64,000 nt of DNA. Origin: Costus lasius (lineage: Eukaryota > Streptophyta > Magnoliopsida > Zingiberales > Costaceae). Shown piece after piece: positions 18,908 to 31,439 of this stretch. The notes below the pieces were generated by a model, which saw nothing but the letters and a program-made list of their open reading frames with translations, did not search any database and had not been told where the DNA came from. The translations under genes were made by a program, and so were the position numbers. The stretch lies in contig CM050449.1 of the NCBI GenBank assembly GCA_027563935.2, forward strand, positions 46,908,507 through 46,972,506. Reading direction: 5' to 3'. Within the stretch, counting starts at the first letter, position 1. Each line of letters starts with the position of its first letter.

Positions 18908-20588
18908 TGAAGAAACCCCTTTCGAGAGGGGGGCGAAAACCCTAAGCATGGCGCAAATAAAATTTTGCAAGCGGAAGCAAGGGTTTGATGATCTTTTGCA
19001 TGCCATATGATCAACTATCATAGATTGAATAGATCAAGAGTAGATCATACCAATGCCATCGGTTTGGTTGGTGCCTTGGAAGCAAAGACGCAAGTGCTCC
19101 TTCTCCAAAGGTGACGCACACAACAAGTGAAGATGGCTTGCTCCTTTGAATCCTTTGTGCTAGCAAAGTGTTTCAATGGGACCTTGTCGCGTGAAGGAGA
19201 GGATAGAGATGGCTTGTCTCGGCCGAATGCCTCCTCTTGTCGTCAACACACTCTCCTCTCCACGAGATTGCAAGCGGTCATCATCCAAGAGAAGCGTTGA
19301 GGCATTTTTACAAAGTCGCCTTGATGACTTTCCAAAAATGGAATGACATGAAGTAATGCTTTGAAAACCGACCAAAACACTTAAGCATTGAACCAAGCGT
19401 TCACACACATGTGAACCGGTTCATGCTCAATCGATCCAATTGACTTTGGTCCAAAAAAACCAAATCAAATCAGCCCAAGCCATGGTCTAGACCTCATTGA
19501 ACCAATAGGTTCCAGATCTAACCGTTCATCTCCTGATGCTCCTGATCTTACCGATCTAGCATCATCTCTCTCGATCGAAGCTTACCGATCTCAAGCCCTA
19601 ATCAATCAAACATGATCAGACCAGATCTCACTTACAATCAGAGATTAAATCCCTTTAAACTGAACCCAAACAATTCAGTCCACACGATCTGACTCAAGTA
19701 AGCCATATCATCAAATTGTGCGACCCTGAGGGTTTCCTTTAAATGTCGGTAACGATAACTTACGTTATCACGATCAGTGAGGGGTATCTAGCAACACATC
19801 ACTGTCTCCCGATATAAAGGAAAGAGTCTTCCAAGACTACACCCAAACCACAGCACAAGTGTGAATCCACTTCACAAGGCATGCATGTTTCCTTTGCCAC
19901 TGGATGTTCTTATTGGACAAGCGTGTCAACCCTGTAGCTTCAATATGATGAGCATGATTAGATCAGATGCACATAGTCACCTGGGTATGGCCATACACTT
20001 TCTCAATCATCTCATCTAGGGGGCCCCTATAGAACACCACACTCCTTCAACAAGGAGACGGCAATCCTCTATCTACCACTAGTGCCCTAACCTGACTCAT
20101 GATCATTATCCAAGATAGTCTATAACCATTATGTTTCAAATGATATTGAACTACCTCAAAACAATGACAATCATCATTTAGAAACACAAGTGATCTCATG
20201 TCAGAGGACATGTGCCACTTGTTGCAATCAAGGATCATTCACATTGTGACAAGCAATTGAATGTCCTAGTAGGGTCTGTCCAGTACATCCAATGTACCCA
20301 TGAGTCTACATCTTATTCCATGCTCGAAGCATCCTATAAGATTAGAACACATATTAGTCTCAATCATATCAAGGCTGTCTCATGTTCACCAAGATATATC
20401 GACTAAGGACATTTAGCATGTCAGCCTAGCTGAACAGCATTGAGACATTATTCAGAAGAACACACATTGCAGCAGATGATGTAACAACCTGAATAATAAC
20501 CATTGCCTTTATAAACACAAGAATGTATTACATGATACTTATACAATCCCAAGGCCTCAAACATTAGCCTTAAGGGCATACCCCAACA
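18908..20588 (-). mobile_element. Element I: 5' LTR
   Basis: A 1681-bp LTR, partner of 11478-13159. It ends CCCCAACA at 20588 and is followed by tatca (20589-20593), the second target copy. It should contain the active promoter for the 13180-17064 polyprotein. Confidence 0.95.
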
Positions 20589-20593
20589 TATCA

Positions 20594-22384
20594 TTGGAGG
20601 ATATACTGGACCGACCCGCTGTGAGGCTATGACTTGGTGTCATGAGTTATCCTCACAAGTGACAGGAGATGCATTGATCTCTTGACTTGAGGTCATTGAT
20701 CATTCTATATGGTTAGGGACTTGCTTTGATGCAACCTAACACCTCGCCGTAGTTGGGAGATCATAACGGTTGTCATTGAGCATGTCACGACCCATGTGAG
20801 AAGGTCAATGGACAGACAAAGAATTTGCCCCTTCCTAAGGGAAGTATGATATCCATGGAGCTCCTCTATGGTTCTATGATTGAAAGTGTATGGCCATACC
20901 CAGGTAAGAACCTTATTTAGTCATAACCATGTGATTGGGTGAAAACAAGTGGTGACACACTTGTCCAATCGGATATCACTTCGGCAAAGAGACTGTAATG
21001 CATCTGTACCTTGTTGCAATGATGGGGATGTCGATGTCGATATCCATTTCGATGACTTGGGTAGTAGCGATGCACTGCTAGGTGCCACTCACTGCTTGTG
21101 GTGACATCTGGTCATCACTGCCAATGTCAGAGGGACCTACAGGGTCGCACACCTTGATACTCGAGTTCTCGTATTGATCGGGAAGCCTTATGATCGAGTT
21201 ATTGGATAACTCGGATCTAATTGGGAAATTTCATCAGCGCCAATGGGCCTAATGAGATGGAAGAATGTTATTGGAGCCAAACTTTATTTTTGGCAGGTTG
21301 ACCCGTATTTGACCATGATTGGTCACATTTGGATTAGGGTTGCATTGGATTGGATCCAAGTACTTAATCAACCCATGTAATGAAGTTTGGGCTAGCTCAT
21401 TATCCAATGAGGCCCAATAACAAGTTCTCATGAAGTGAGGAAAGGCTAAAAGGGTATAATGGGGACAAAACTTCTCCCTTAGGCGCCTATGGGCATAATG
21501 GGGAGAAGTGGCGCAATTTGCTTCATTAGGAAGCTTTAGGCGCCTTGCCCCTCTACCTTGGATGGTATGCTTGCTTCTATGGCAAGTCTTGGGGCTAATA
21601 TGGCTTGGTAGACTTCTTTGGAAGGTCTCATGCGCATATGGATAATTAGGAGAGGTTTATGGTAAAGTCTTGGAGACTTTCCTTACCTCAAACCCTAATT
21701 ACTCCCTCCCCTTTACCCTAGCCGCCTCCTCCTTTGAGAATTGCGCCCACACCCTATTATTGCTGCCCCCTCTTGCCTCTCTATATATACATGGGTATAT
21801 GCGAGAGCAAAGGATTGATTTTGGCATGAGCAAGAATTGGAAGGGCAAAGAGGGAGGCTTTGGCGAAAGTCTTCTCTTCCATCTTCATCCTAACCGCAAG
21901 TCTCTTCTATCCTTCTTCTCTTGGAGCAAGGAGGGATAGGACTTGGTTTCTTCACCCTCTTGCCTCTTATCTTGGCGCATCTTCTCTAGGAGTTGGCGCA
22001 AGTAAGGATGAGGAGTTGAAGACATGGTGGCAACATCTCCATCTTTCTTCTTCATTGGCGTTTCTACCTTGGAAGTGGCGCAAGGGTTGAAGAAAGTGCA
22101 CTAAGGCTTGGATCATCTTCCCGAGGCTAGCACCGGACGTGGAAGAAGAGGCTCGAGACATCCGTGTGTGTGAGACTGCAGAGGGCGCACGCTTGGGTGC
22201 CTATCACGACATCGATCTCATCTTGCTCTAAGGTATTTCCTAACTCATCGTGTCGACTCTCTTGCTTGCGATCTTCACTGGGTTTTTGGGACTGGCCTAT
22301 TTCGGGGATATTGCTTCCGCTGTGCAATGTATTTTGTAATCTCTATCTCTGAAAATTGTAAAATATCCCCGGGGTTTCCCAATA
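20594..22384 (+). mobile_element. Element A: 5' LTR, second piece
   Basis: It continues the A LTR after I. It contains the U3 palindrome (20888-20899), conserved U3 blocks 'cacacttgtccaat' and 'agggtcgcacacc', a TATA-like ctctatatatacatg at about 21779-21793, and a U5 rich in ggcgca motifs. The end reads cccaata where the 3' LTR has cccaaca, so the terminal CA has mutated. Confidence 0.95.
21780..21790 (+). promoter_or_regulatory. Probable TATA box of the A LTR
   Basis: tctatatatac, about 1.46 kb into the joined LTR and about 600 bp before its end; the same site occurs in the 3' LTR at 30829-30840. The surroundings are GC-richer, which makes it stand out. No transcript start can be read from sequence alone. 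Confidence 0.45.
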
Positions 22385-22385
22385 G

Positions 22386-22397
22386 TGGTATCAGAGC
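22386..22397 (+). promoter_or_regulatory. Primer-binding site of A
   Basis: tggtatcagagc, an exact initiator tRNA-Met type site one base after the LTR end. Confidence 0.9.
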
Positions 22398-22895
22398 GAC
22401 TTGCAAGACTCGAACGATGTTTTATGCTTTTCTTTCATGCTCACATGCCATATCTCTATTTTCGTAAATAGCATGATGCATGGCAAACGATTTTTCTAAA
22501 AAGTAGAAAAATTAGGGTTTCTTGTTTCTATCATCCTCTCAATCTCTTTTGGATTTTTGGACTATTTTTCTTGTCTGATTTAAAGATCAAAGTGCACGTA
22601 ATTTTGTCAAGTAGGACGGGCATTGTGTCTTCAGACTGGCCAAGTCTCTTGATTTGACAAAATTGCCAGCCGAAAGGATCTCTGAAATCATCATGAAAAA
22701 TAAATCGCAATTAACCAAATGATTTGTTTGAAGAAGATGAGAAAAAGAGACTAGTTTTATGAAAAAGTAAAATTTCAGATTTTATTTTTTCATGAGCATG
22801 TAGAATTGCATGAGTAAATACCTTGATTGTGCATAATGTTGTGATCATGAGTCAAGCCCCTTTTGCATGCCTGTGATGTATCCTTATGCGGCCTG
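22398..22895 (+). mobile_element. Element A: leader before solo LTR J
   Basis: No gene. It resembles the start of the D leader (2491-2988) and, in reverse, G (54300-54516 and 63603-63903). The last five bases gcctg are the left target copy of J. Confidence 0.8.
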
Positions 22896-24595
22896 TGTTG
22901 GGGTATGCCCTTAAGGCTAATGTTTGAGGCCTTGGGATTGTATCAGTATCATGTATAAACTTTATGTTTATAAAGGCAATGGTTGTTATTCAGGTTGTTA
23001 CATTATCTGCTGCAATATGTTTACTTCTGAATAATGTCTCAATGCTGTTCAGCTTGGCTGACATGCAGTATTGTCCTTAGTCGAGATATCTTGGTGAACA
23101 TGAGACAGCCTTGATATGATTGAGACTAATATGTGTTCTAATCTTATAGGATGCTTTGAGCATAGAATAAGATGTAGACTCATGGGTACATTGGATGTAC
23201 TGGACAGACCCTACATAGGATGTTCAATTGCTTGTCACAATGTGAATAATCCTTATATGCAAACAAGTGGCATATTTCCTCTGACTTGAGATCACTTGTG
23301 TTTCTAAATGATGATTGGCATTGTTTTGAGGTAGTTCAATATCATTTGCAACATAATGGTTATAGTCTATCTTGGATAATGAGCATGAGTCATGTTAGGG
23401 CACTAGTGATAGATATAGGATTGCCGTCTCCTAGTTTGGAGTGTGATGTTCTAATGGGCCCCCCCTTGGATGAGATGATTGAGAAAGTGTATGGCCATAC
23501 CCAGATGACTATGTTCATCTGATCTAATCATTCTCATCATATTGGATTTACAGGCTTGACACACTTGTCCAATAAGAACATCCAGTGGCAAAGGAAACAT
23601 ATATGTCAAGTGACTTGGGTTCACACTTGTGCTGTGGTTTGGGTGTAGTCTTGGAAGACTCTTTCGTTTATATCGGGAGACAGTGATGTGTTGCTAGATA
23701 CCCCTCACTGATCGTGATAACATAAGTTATCGTTACCGACATTTAAAGGAAACCCTTAGGGTCGCACAATTTGATGATATGGCTTACTTATGTCAGATCG
23801 TGTGGACTGAATTGTTTTGGTTCAGTTTAAAGGGATTTAAACTCTGATTGTAAGTGAGATCTGGTCTGATCATGTTTGATTGATTAGGGCTTGAGATCGG
23901 TAAGCTTCGATCGAGAGAGTTGATGCTAGATCGGTGAGATCAAGAGCATCAAGAGATGAACGGTTAGATCTTGAACCTTTAGGTTTAATGAGTTATACCA
24001 AAGGCTTGGGTTAATTGGTCTTTGAACCAAACCAACTTGAACCGGTTCACATGTGTGACCGCATGGTTCAAAGGGAGAAGAATGAGCGTTCGGTTCACTT
24101 GGAGTGAACGCATAACGCATGAACGCATGAAGTTTTCTATTTTTGGAAGGAAGTTCCAAAATAGAAACGTCTCTACGTTCGTGGCTTCATTCTCCACTCT
24201 CGCTCGCCTCTTCCAAGTCGCCGCTTGCTCTCTTGTGGAGAAAAGAAAAAGGTAGACGCCAAGAAGAGTTTGACCAAGCCAAGAGAGATCATCTCAATCC
24301 CCTTCACGCGACTAGGACTCTTGGAGATCCTTGCTAGCACAAGGAGAAACAAGAAGGAGCTATCTCTCATCTTGTGTGCGGTGCCTTTGGAGAAGAAGCA
24401 CTCGCATCTTTGCTTCCAAGTCGCCATCCTTGCAATGGCTATGGTATGAATCCTTTTCATCTATGCAATCTTTGAATAAGTTGACCTTATGTTCATACAA
24501 ACAATCTATGAAGCCCTAGCTTCCTTTGGGAAATTTTGATATGCGCCCCCCCCCCCCCTTTAGGGTTTCAGTTCCCCCTTAGGTGGGTTCTTACA
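22896..24595 (+). mobile_element. Element J: solo LTR of the H/I family
   Basis: A single 1700-bp LTR from TGTTGGGGTATGCCC to ggttcttaca with gcctg on both sides (22891-22895 and 24596-24600). There is no internal region, polypurine tract or second LTR, so it is a solo LTR left by recombination between the two LTRs of a former element. It carries the U3 palindrome at 23489-23500 and a run of 14 C near 24545-24558. Small reading frames inside are LTR sequence, not genes. Confidence 0.93.
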
Positions 24596-25781
24596 GCCTG
24601 CGTGCCATCTTTTTCATTATTTTTGTAAAAATTAAGATAAAGATTAAGGGCTAGGCGCATCCTTCTTGGACCTTGATGCTCGCATCTTGCTTGATGGCGC
24701 AAGCATGCAAGGTGGCGCATGCAAGCTGGTGCTTGGTTGCTTGGTGGCGCAAGAAAGCTTGGCCAAACCTCTTTTGGTTTGAGAGCTAGCTATCTTGGCC
24801 CCTTGCATGGTGGCGCACCTTCCTTGGAGGAAGACCATGGCATTGGCCGAACCTATGGGAAACTTTTAAAGTGTACCTCTAGGCTTTGAGAACTAAACCA
24901 TGAGAGAAGGACCTTGGAGCCAACCTTGAAGTTCAAGCTAGAGGTCGGTTAGGCTAGGTCTAGTTTTTGGGGCTTGAGTTCTAGGACAAGAGTTGAACCT
25001 CTTTCATGAAATGGATTGGTTCAATGTCTTGAATAGGATATGATCACATCATTCTTTACTGCTTTTATTATTATCTGCAGAAGCATGCCTGTAATGTTTT
25101 ATCGTTATGTTATCACCATAGGATTGCATGCCTGTAATGATCGACATAAGATAAAACTGAGATGATGAGACCTTAAACAAAAACCCTCAATTAAAATATC
25201 AAGTCTAGTAGCCTTCTAACGCGTAGCCCTCACTAAGCTATCGATCAGTGGAGTTGTGAATTGTTTCCCACCCTCGTGGGACACACCCACTTATCTTTAG
25301 AAAGTGCGTGGTGACAATGGTTTCCCCAGTCCAGTTTTAACCTGGGCGTGCCTTCGCAAGGAAACTCGTTGGCCCTGGGCATAACGGTTATGAATGGACT
25401 TGACTAGATTTTCATGTGTGCCAGGCACATAATGAAACTCTAGAGGCATAGTTGAGAGGTTAGGGTTTCATGCTGTATCCAGCCCTCGCTGGACATGAAA
25501 TGCCTGGACTGTCTCAATAAGGGGAATTGCTTGGAGCAATCGGCCGGCGCGCCCACCTTAGGAAACATGGGTCACTTTGTGCATCTCATCCCACCCTCGT
25601 GGGACGTGAAGCCCTGTGTGGAATGAGGATCTCATCTCACTAGGAAATCTTGGATTTCTCGATTGACTTTGTCGGTTGTCAATTCGATTAAAAATAGTGG
25701 GAGCCATGGTCATTTAAAATAAGTCCAGTTTAAATGACTCAAAGTAGTACTAATCTGCTGTTTCTTGGTTGTTGTAGAACA
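24596..25781 (+). mobile_element. Element A: leader after J
   Basis: No gene. It is rich in ggcgca/ggcgcaag motifs between 24650 and 24830, and carries two perfect copies of cccaccctcgtggga at 25267-25281 and 25590-25604. It joins directly to gag. Confidence 0.8.
25267..25604 (+). promoter_or_regulatory. Pair of leader hairpins in A
   Basis: cccaccctcgtggga occurs at 25267-25281 and again at 25590-25604, a 5-bp stem with a CCTC loop each time. The two copies are identical although the element is otherwise heavily mutated. D has the same pair. Confidence 0.55.
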
Positions 25782-26024
25782 ATGGCTATGAATAATAGCA
25801 ATTGGTCACTGCGATCCACCCTGGAAAGGGATAAGTTGGTTGGATCCAACTTACTAGATTGGTATATGACCTTGAGAATCGTGCTCAAGCTCGAAAGGAA
25901 GCTTTATGTCCTTGAGCGTCCTTTTCCTGAGCCACTTCCATGCTCGGCCTCAGCGGCTGAGAGGGATGCTTATGATAAGCATCAGGTTGATACTTTAGAG
26001 ATTGCTAACCAACATGTCACCTGA
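25782..26024 (+). pseudogene. A: gag N-terminal fragment
   Basis: An 80-residue frame from MAMNNSNWSLRSTLERDKL, with the 'DWYMTLRIVLKLERKLYVLE' segment typical of Angela-type gags. It stops at 26022-26024. Most of the remaining gag (about residues 75-210 of I) is missing between here and 26092. Confidence 0.85.
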
Positions 26025-26091
26025 ATTTAGAGGGTGATATGAATCGAAGAGTGCCTCTGAGATTATTTTTCTAAGGCAGCTCTTTGATGAA

Positions 26092-26577
26092 TTGGTTGAG
26101 CTCAATCCTCCTAAAGTTGATATTCAGTGTGTTGAACCGAAAGTCTTGACCAAGGAACTGAAATTAAGGATGGATATGATCAGGAATAATAGGTGCTATT
26201 CATGTGGAGGGCCACCTCACATGTTGAAGGACATGTTGCAACTTCAAAATGAGGAGAAGAAAGGCAAGGCCTTGTCTTCATGCTCAGGTATTTATGTTAC
26301 CGAAGTCAACCTCTCTACTCCTATGACATGGGTATTGGATACCGCATGTGGGGCTCATATTTGTACAAATATGCAAAGGCTCATAAAGGGTAGATCGGTA
26401 AGGCCTAGAGAGATTGACCTACGGATAGGTAACAGGGCACAAGTTGCTGCTGTTGCTGTAGGAGTTTCTCTCCCTGCCTTCTGGACTTCAGTTAAAGCTA
26501 GACAATTGCTACCTTCCCTTACCAAAACATTGTATCCACTCCTTGCTTGGCAAAGAAAGGATTTAAGTTTGAAATAA
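26092..26577 (+). pseudogene. A: zinc-knuckle and protease fragment
   Basis: The zinc knuckle is damaged: CYSCGGPPHMLKDM keeps C-x2-C and H, but the last Cys is Met. The protease motif WVLDTACGAHIC follows, sharing the DTACG form of I and H. The frame ends after the protease in a diverged tail. Confidence 0.85.
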
Positions 26578-26595
26578 AAGAGAACTTATGCAAAC

Positions 26596-27572
26596 ATGTT
26601 TTACGGGAAGGGTACTTTGTGCAATGGTCCGCATGTCTTGGACATGGATAGCTCTATTTGTAACATAAATAATAAAAGGACCAAACTGAGTGGTTCAGTT
26701 GGTGCTTTCCTACGGCATTGTCGATTAGCCCATATAAACAAGAATCACATTCGACAACTCCATGCAAATGGGTTGTTAGGTTCGAGTTCCTTGGAGGAAC
26801 TTGATACATGTGAGACTTGTTTATTATGAAAAATGACAAAGGCGCCCTTCACCAAGACTGGTGAGAGGGCAGGAGGTTTATTAGATCTCATACATACTGA
26901 TGTGTGTGGGTCTTTCAATAAACAAGCCAGAGGAGGGTACAACTACTTCATCACGTTTACTGATGACTTCAGTAGATATGGTTATGTCTATATGATGAGA
27001 CATAAGTCTGAATCCTTTGAGAAATTTAAGGAGTTTAAACATGAAGTAGAGAACCAGCTTGGTAGATTCATTAAGGCTCTTCGATCAGATCGTGGTGGAG
27101 AGTAACTGAGCAGTGAGTTCTTTGACTAGCTGAGAGAGTGTGGGATCATATCCCAACTCACTCCTCCTGGAACACCTCAATGGAATGATGTGTCTGAAAG
27201 GAGAAATCGAACTTTGTTGGACATGATTCTATCTATGATGAGTCATGCAACTCTAGCTCCCTCATTCTGAGGACATGCACTTAAGACAGCTGAATAATGA
27301 ATAATGTTCCATCTAAGAGTGTCTCAAAGATTCCATACGAGGTATGGAGTGGGAGACGCCCTAATCTCACTTTTATCAGGATCTGGGGATGTGAGGCTTA
27401 TGTCAAACGTCAGGATTCTAGCAAGCTAGAACCTAGATCTGATAAGTGTTTGTTTGTGGGGTACCCTAAAGAGACCAAGGGTTACTACTTCTATGTTCCC
27501 ACCGAGAACAAAGTTTTTTGTTGCTCGGGGTGCTGTCTTTCTAGAGAAAGAATTTCTCATGAAAGAAGTTAG
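26596..27572 (+). pseudogene. A: integrase remnants
   Basis: Pieces 26596-26829 (zinc site, HCRLAHI and CETC), 26833-27105 (core with HTDVCGSF and RSDRGGE) and 27297-27572 (C-terminal SH3-like part) align in order with I integrase. Stops include the one right after RSDRGGE at about 27103, and others near 27128 and 27270. WNDVSERRNRT (near 27181-27215) keeps the catalytic Glu, though the usual Gly before it is Asp. Not functional. Confidence 0.85.
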
Positions 27573-28473
27573 TGGGAGGAAGTTTGACTTGGATGAGGAC
27601 CAAGTGCAACCACAAGACAAAGAGATGGAATCTGATCCACCTGCACCGGTTGCTGTACAACCTGAGGCTCAGACACAGGTCCCCATGTAGGTCTGGGAGG
27701 ATTCGTCATGCACCTGAGAGGTATGGGTCGCTGCCGACCCAACACGACGGGATCTTCATCATTGAGGATGAACCCAGGACTTATGATGAGGCGGTTAGTG
27801 GACCGGACTCCGAGAGATGGCTTGACGCCATGCGATCCAAGATGGATTCCATGTCGGCTAACCAAGTCTGGGATTTGGTTGAGCTGCCTGATGGGGTAAA
27901 ACCCATAGGGTGTAGATGGGTCTTCAAGAGGAAGACAGACATGGATGGCAATATAGTTACCTATAAGGGTAGACTAGTGGCTAAAGGATTTAAACAAGTC
28001 CACGGGGTGGACTATGATGAAACCTTCTCGCCAGTTGCCATGATCAAATCCATTCGGATTCTGCTTGTTATAGCTACATATCATGACTATGAGATATGGC
28101 AGATGGATGTGAGAACAACGTTCCTTAATGGGAAGCTGACTGAGGATGTGTATATGTCACAACCTGATGGCTTCATCCATCCTGCAAAGGCTAGAAAGGT
28201 CTGCAGGCTAAAGAAATCTATTTATGGATTAAAGCAAGCATCTTGAAATTGGAATCTTCGGTTAATGAAGCTGTGAGAGATTATGGCTTTAACAAAAGTG
28301 AAGATGACACCTGTGTATGCAGAAAATTCAGTGGGAGCTTGGTGACTTTTCTGGTCATGTATGTCAATGACATACTGCTCATCAGAAACGACATCCCTAG
28401 TCTTCAAGCTATGAAGACATGGTTAGGGAAGTATTTTGAGATGAAGGACTTAGGGAGGCCGCCTACATTCTAG
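27572..28473 (+). pseudogene. A: reverse transcriptase remnant
   Basis: 27572-28246 holds the RT fingers and palm (TYKGRLVAKGFKQVHGVDYD, QMDVRTTFLNGKL) up to a stop after GLKQAS. 28243-28473 carries the catalytic motif as YVND instead of YVDD, so the second catalytic Asp is Asn. A one-base shift follows at about 28460-28475. Confidence 0.88.
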
Positions 28474-28475
28474 GC

Positions 28476-29290
28476 GTGAGGATCTACCGGGATAGATCCA
28501 AGAGGCTCTTGGCCCTTAGTCAAAGTACCCACATTGATAAGGTCCTGGAGAGGTTCAACTTGGAGCAATCCAAGAAAGGATACCTTCCAGTGAGAGATGA
28601 CCTTACTCTCTCAAAGAGCCAGTGTCCTACAACACAGGCTCAGAGGGATAACATGAGTCGAATTCCCTATGCTTCGGCAGTGGGATCAATCATGTATGCA
28701 ATACTGTGTACTGGACCAGATGTGGTTTATGCTGAAAGCATAACCAACCGATACCAATCCAATCCAGGTCTGTAGCACTGGGTGGCTGTAAAGAATATCC
28801 TTTAGTATCCTGAAAAGGACTAAGGATTTATTCTATATGGTCTACGGGGGACATGAAAAGCTCAGTGTGCAGGGCTTCACTGATGAGTCATTCCTGTCTG
28901 ATCCTGACGACTTCAAATCGCAGACTAGCTATTTGTTTAAGATGGTTGGAGGTGCTGTATGCTGGAAGAGCTTCAAGCAATCCACCATAGCTAATTCCAC
29001 AACCGAAGCTAAGTATGTGGTTGCTTCTGAGGCAGCCAATGAAGCCGTTTGGATCAGGAAGTTCTTTTCTGAACTTCGGGTGGTTCCAAGTGCAATAGAT
29101 CCCATTGAGCTCTACTATGACAACAATGGGAACTGCACATGCTAAGGAACCACGGTCTCGTCAAAGATCCAAACACATACTCAGAAGATTTCACCTGATC
29201 AGAGAGATCATTGACAGAGGTGATGTCAAGATTAGCAGAATTGACACAGAGAGCAATCTAGCAGACCCACTGACCAAGGCTTTGGCATAG
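28476..29290 (+). pseudogene. A: RT thumb and RNase H remnants
   Basis: 28476-28775 matches the RT tail (RDRSKRLL, KGYLPVRDD). 28837-29145 and 29105-29290 match RNase H (GFTDESF where I has GYTDASF; STTEAKY; NLADPLTKALA). Several frame breaks and stops separate them; the polyprotein end is at about 29290. Confidence 0.87.
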
Positions 29291-29350
29291 CAGAAGCATG
29301 ATGGTCGTACTAGAGATATGGGGTTGAGGTTGCTCAACCTCTAGGTCTTA

Positions 29351-29365
29351 GTGCAAGTGGGAGAT
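29351..29365 (+). promoter_or_regulatory. Polypurine tract of A
   Basis: gtgcaagtgggagat directly before the 3' LTR, identical to that of I and H on their own strand. Confidence 0.88.
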
Positions 29366-31434
29366 TGTTGGTGTATATGCCCTAGGACCAAGTTTTGGTC
29401 CATCTTTGTACAACTTGACTCTGATATTCATATATCTTTCTGGCATTGTCGTTATCATTGTTTGTTTACACCTGCGATTGTGTACTTACATGATAATGTC
29501 CCTAGAGATAGATTGGATCTGTGCTCAAATGATTGTCCCCAGTCGATGTACCTGAGTGGATATGGGACAGCTCTGGTACTTGTGAGACTGGTATATGGGA
29601 TGGTTAGGGACGTGGTGCTAACGCAGACACATGGGTATATCATTGGAGGATATACTGGACCGACCCGCTGTGAGGCTATGACTTGGTGTCATGAGTTATC
29701 CTCACAGGTGATAGGAGATGCATTGATCTCTTGACTTGAGGTCATTGATCATTCTATATGGTTAGGGACTTGCTTTGATGCAACCTAACACCTCGCCGTA
29801 GTTGGGAGATCATAACGGTTGTCATTGAGCATGTCACGACCCATGTGAGAAGGTAGATGGACAAACAAAGGATTTGCCCCTTCCTAAGGGAAGTGTGATA
29901 TCCATGGAGCTCCTCTATGGTTCTATGACTGAAAGTGTATGGCCATACCCAGGTAAGAACCAGATTTAGTCATAACCATGTGATTGGGTGAAAACAAGTG
30001 GTGACACACTTGTCCAATCGGATATCAGTTCGGCAAAGAGACTATAATGCATCTGTACCTTGTTGCAATGATGGGGATGTCGATGTCGATATCCATTCCG
30101 ATGATTTGGGTAGCAACGATGCACTGCTAGGTGCCACTCACTGCTTGTGGTGACATTTGGTCATCATTGCCAACGTCAGAGAGACCTACAGGGTCGCACA
30201 CCTTGATACTCGAGTTATCGTATTGATCGGGAAGCCTTATGATCGAGTTATTGGATAACTCGGATCTAATTGGGAGATTTCATCAGCGCTAATGGGCCTA
30301 ATGAGATGGAAGAATGTTATTGGAGCCAAACTTCATTTTTGGCAGGTTGACCCGTATTTGACCATGATTGGTCACATTTGGATTAGGGTTGCATTGGATT
30401 GGATCCAAGTACTTAATCAACCCATGTAATGAAGTTTGGGCTAGCTCATTATCCAATGAGGCCCAATAACAAGTTCTCATGAAGTGAGGAAAGGCTAAAA
30501 GGCTATAATGGGGACAAAACTTCTCCCTTAGGCGCCTATGGGCATAATGGGGAGAAGTGGCGCAATTTGCTTCATTAGGAAGCTTTAGGCGCCTTGCCCC
30601 TCTACCTTGGATGGTATGCTTGCTTCTATGGCAAGTATTGGGGCTAATATGGCTTGGTAGACTTCTTTGGAAGGTCTCATGCGCATATGGATAATTTGGA
30701 GAGGTTTATGGTAAAGTCTTGGAGACTTTCCTTACCTCAAACCCTAATTACTCCCTCCCCTTTACCCTAGCCACCTCCTCCTTTGAGAATTGCGCCCACA
30801 CCCTATTATTGCTGCCCCCTCTTGCCTCTCTATATATACATGGGTATATGTGAGAGCAAAGGATTGATTTTGGCATGAGCAAGAATTGGAAGGGCAAAGA
30901 GGGAGGCTTTGGCGAAAGTCTTCTCTTCCATCTTCATCCTAACCGCAAGTCTCTTCTATCCTTCTTCTCTTGGAGCAAGGAGGGATAGGACTTGGTGTCT
31001 TCACCCTCTTTCCTCTTATCTTGGCGCATCTTCTCTAGGAGTTGGCGCAAGTAAGGATGAGGAGTTGAAGACATGGCGGCAACATCTCCATCTTTCTTCT
31101 TCATTAGCGTTTCTACCTTGGAAGTGGCGCAAGGGTTGAAGAAAGTGCACTAAGGCTTGGATCTTATTCCCGAGGCTAGCACCGAACGTGGAAGAAGAGG
31201 ACTCGAGGCATCCGTGTGTGTGAGACAGCAGAGGGCGCACGCTTGGGCACCTATCACGACATCGACCTCATCTTGCTCTAAGGTATTTCCTAACTCATCG
31301 TGTCGACTCTCTTGCTTGCGATCTTCACTGGGTTTTTGGGACCGGCCTGTTTCGGGGATATTGCTTCCGCTGTGCAATGTATTTTGTAATCTCTATCTCT
31401 GAAAATTGTAAAATATCTCCGGGGTTTCCCAACA
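29366..31434 (+). mobile_element. Element A: 3' LTR
   Basis: A 2069-bp LTR bounded by the perfect inverted ends TGTTGG and CCAACA, followed by aagat (31435-31439). It differs from the 5' LTR at roughly one to two percent of sites by eye. U3 palindrome at 29937-29948, TATA-like site at 30829-30840. U5 contains many ggcgc motifs (30530-31250). Confidence 0.95.
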
Positions 31435-31439
31435 AAGAT

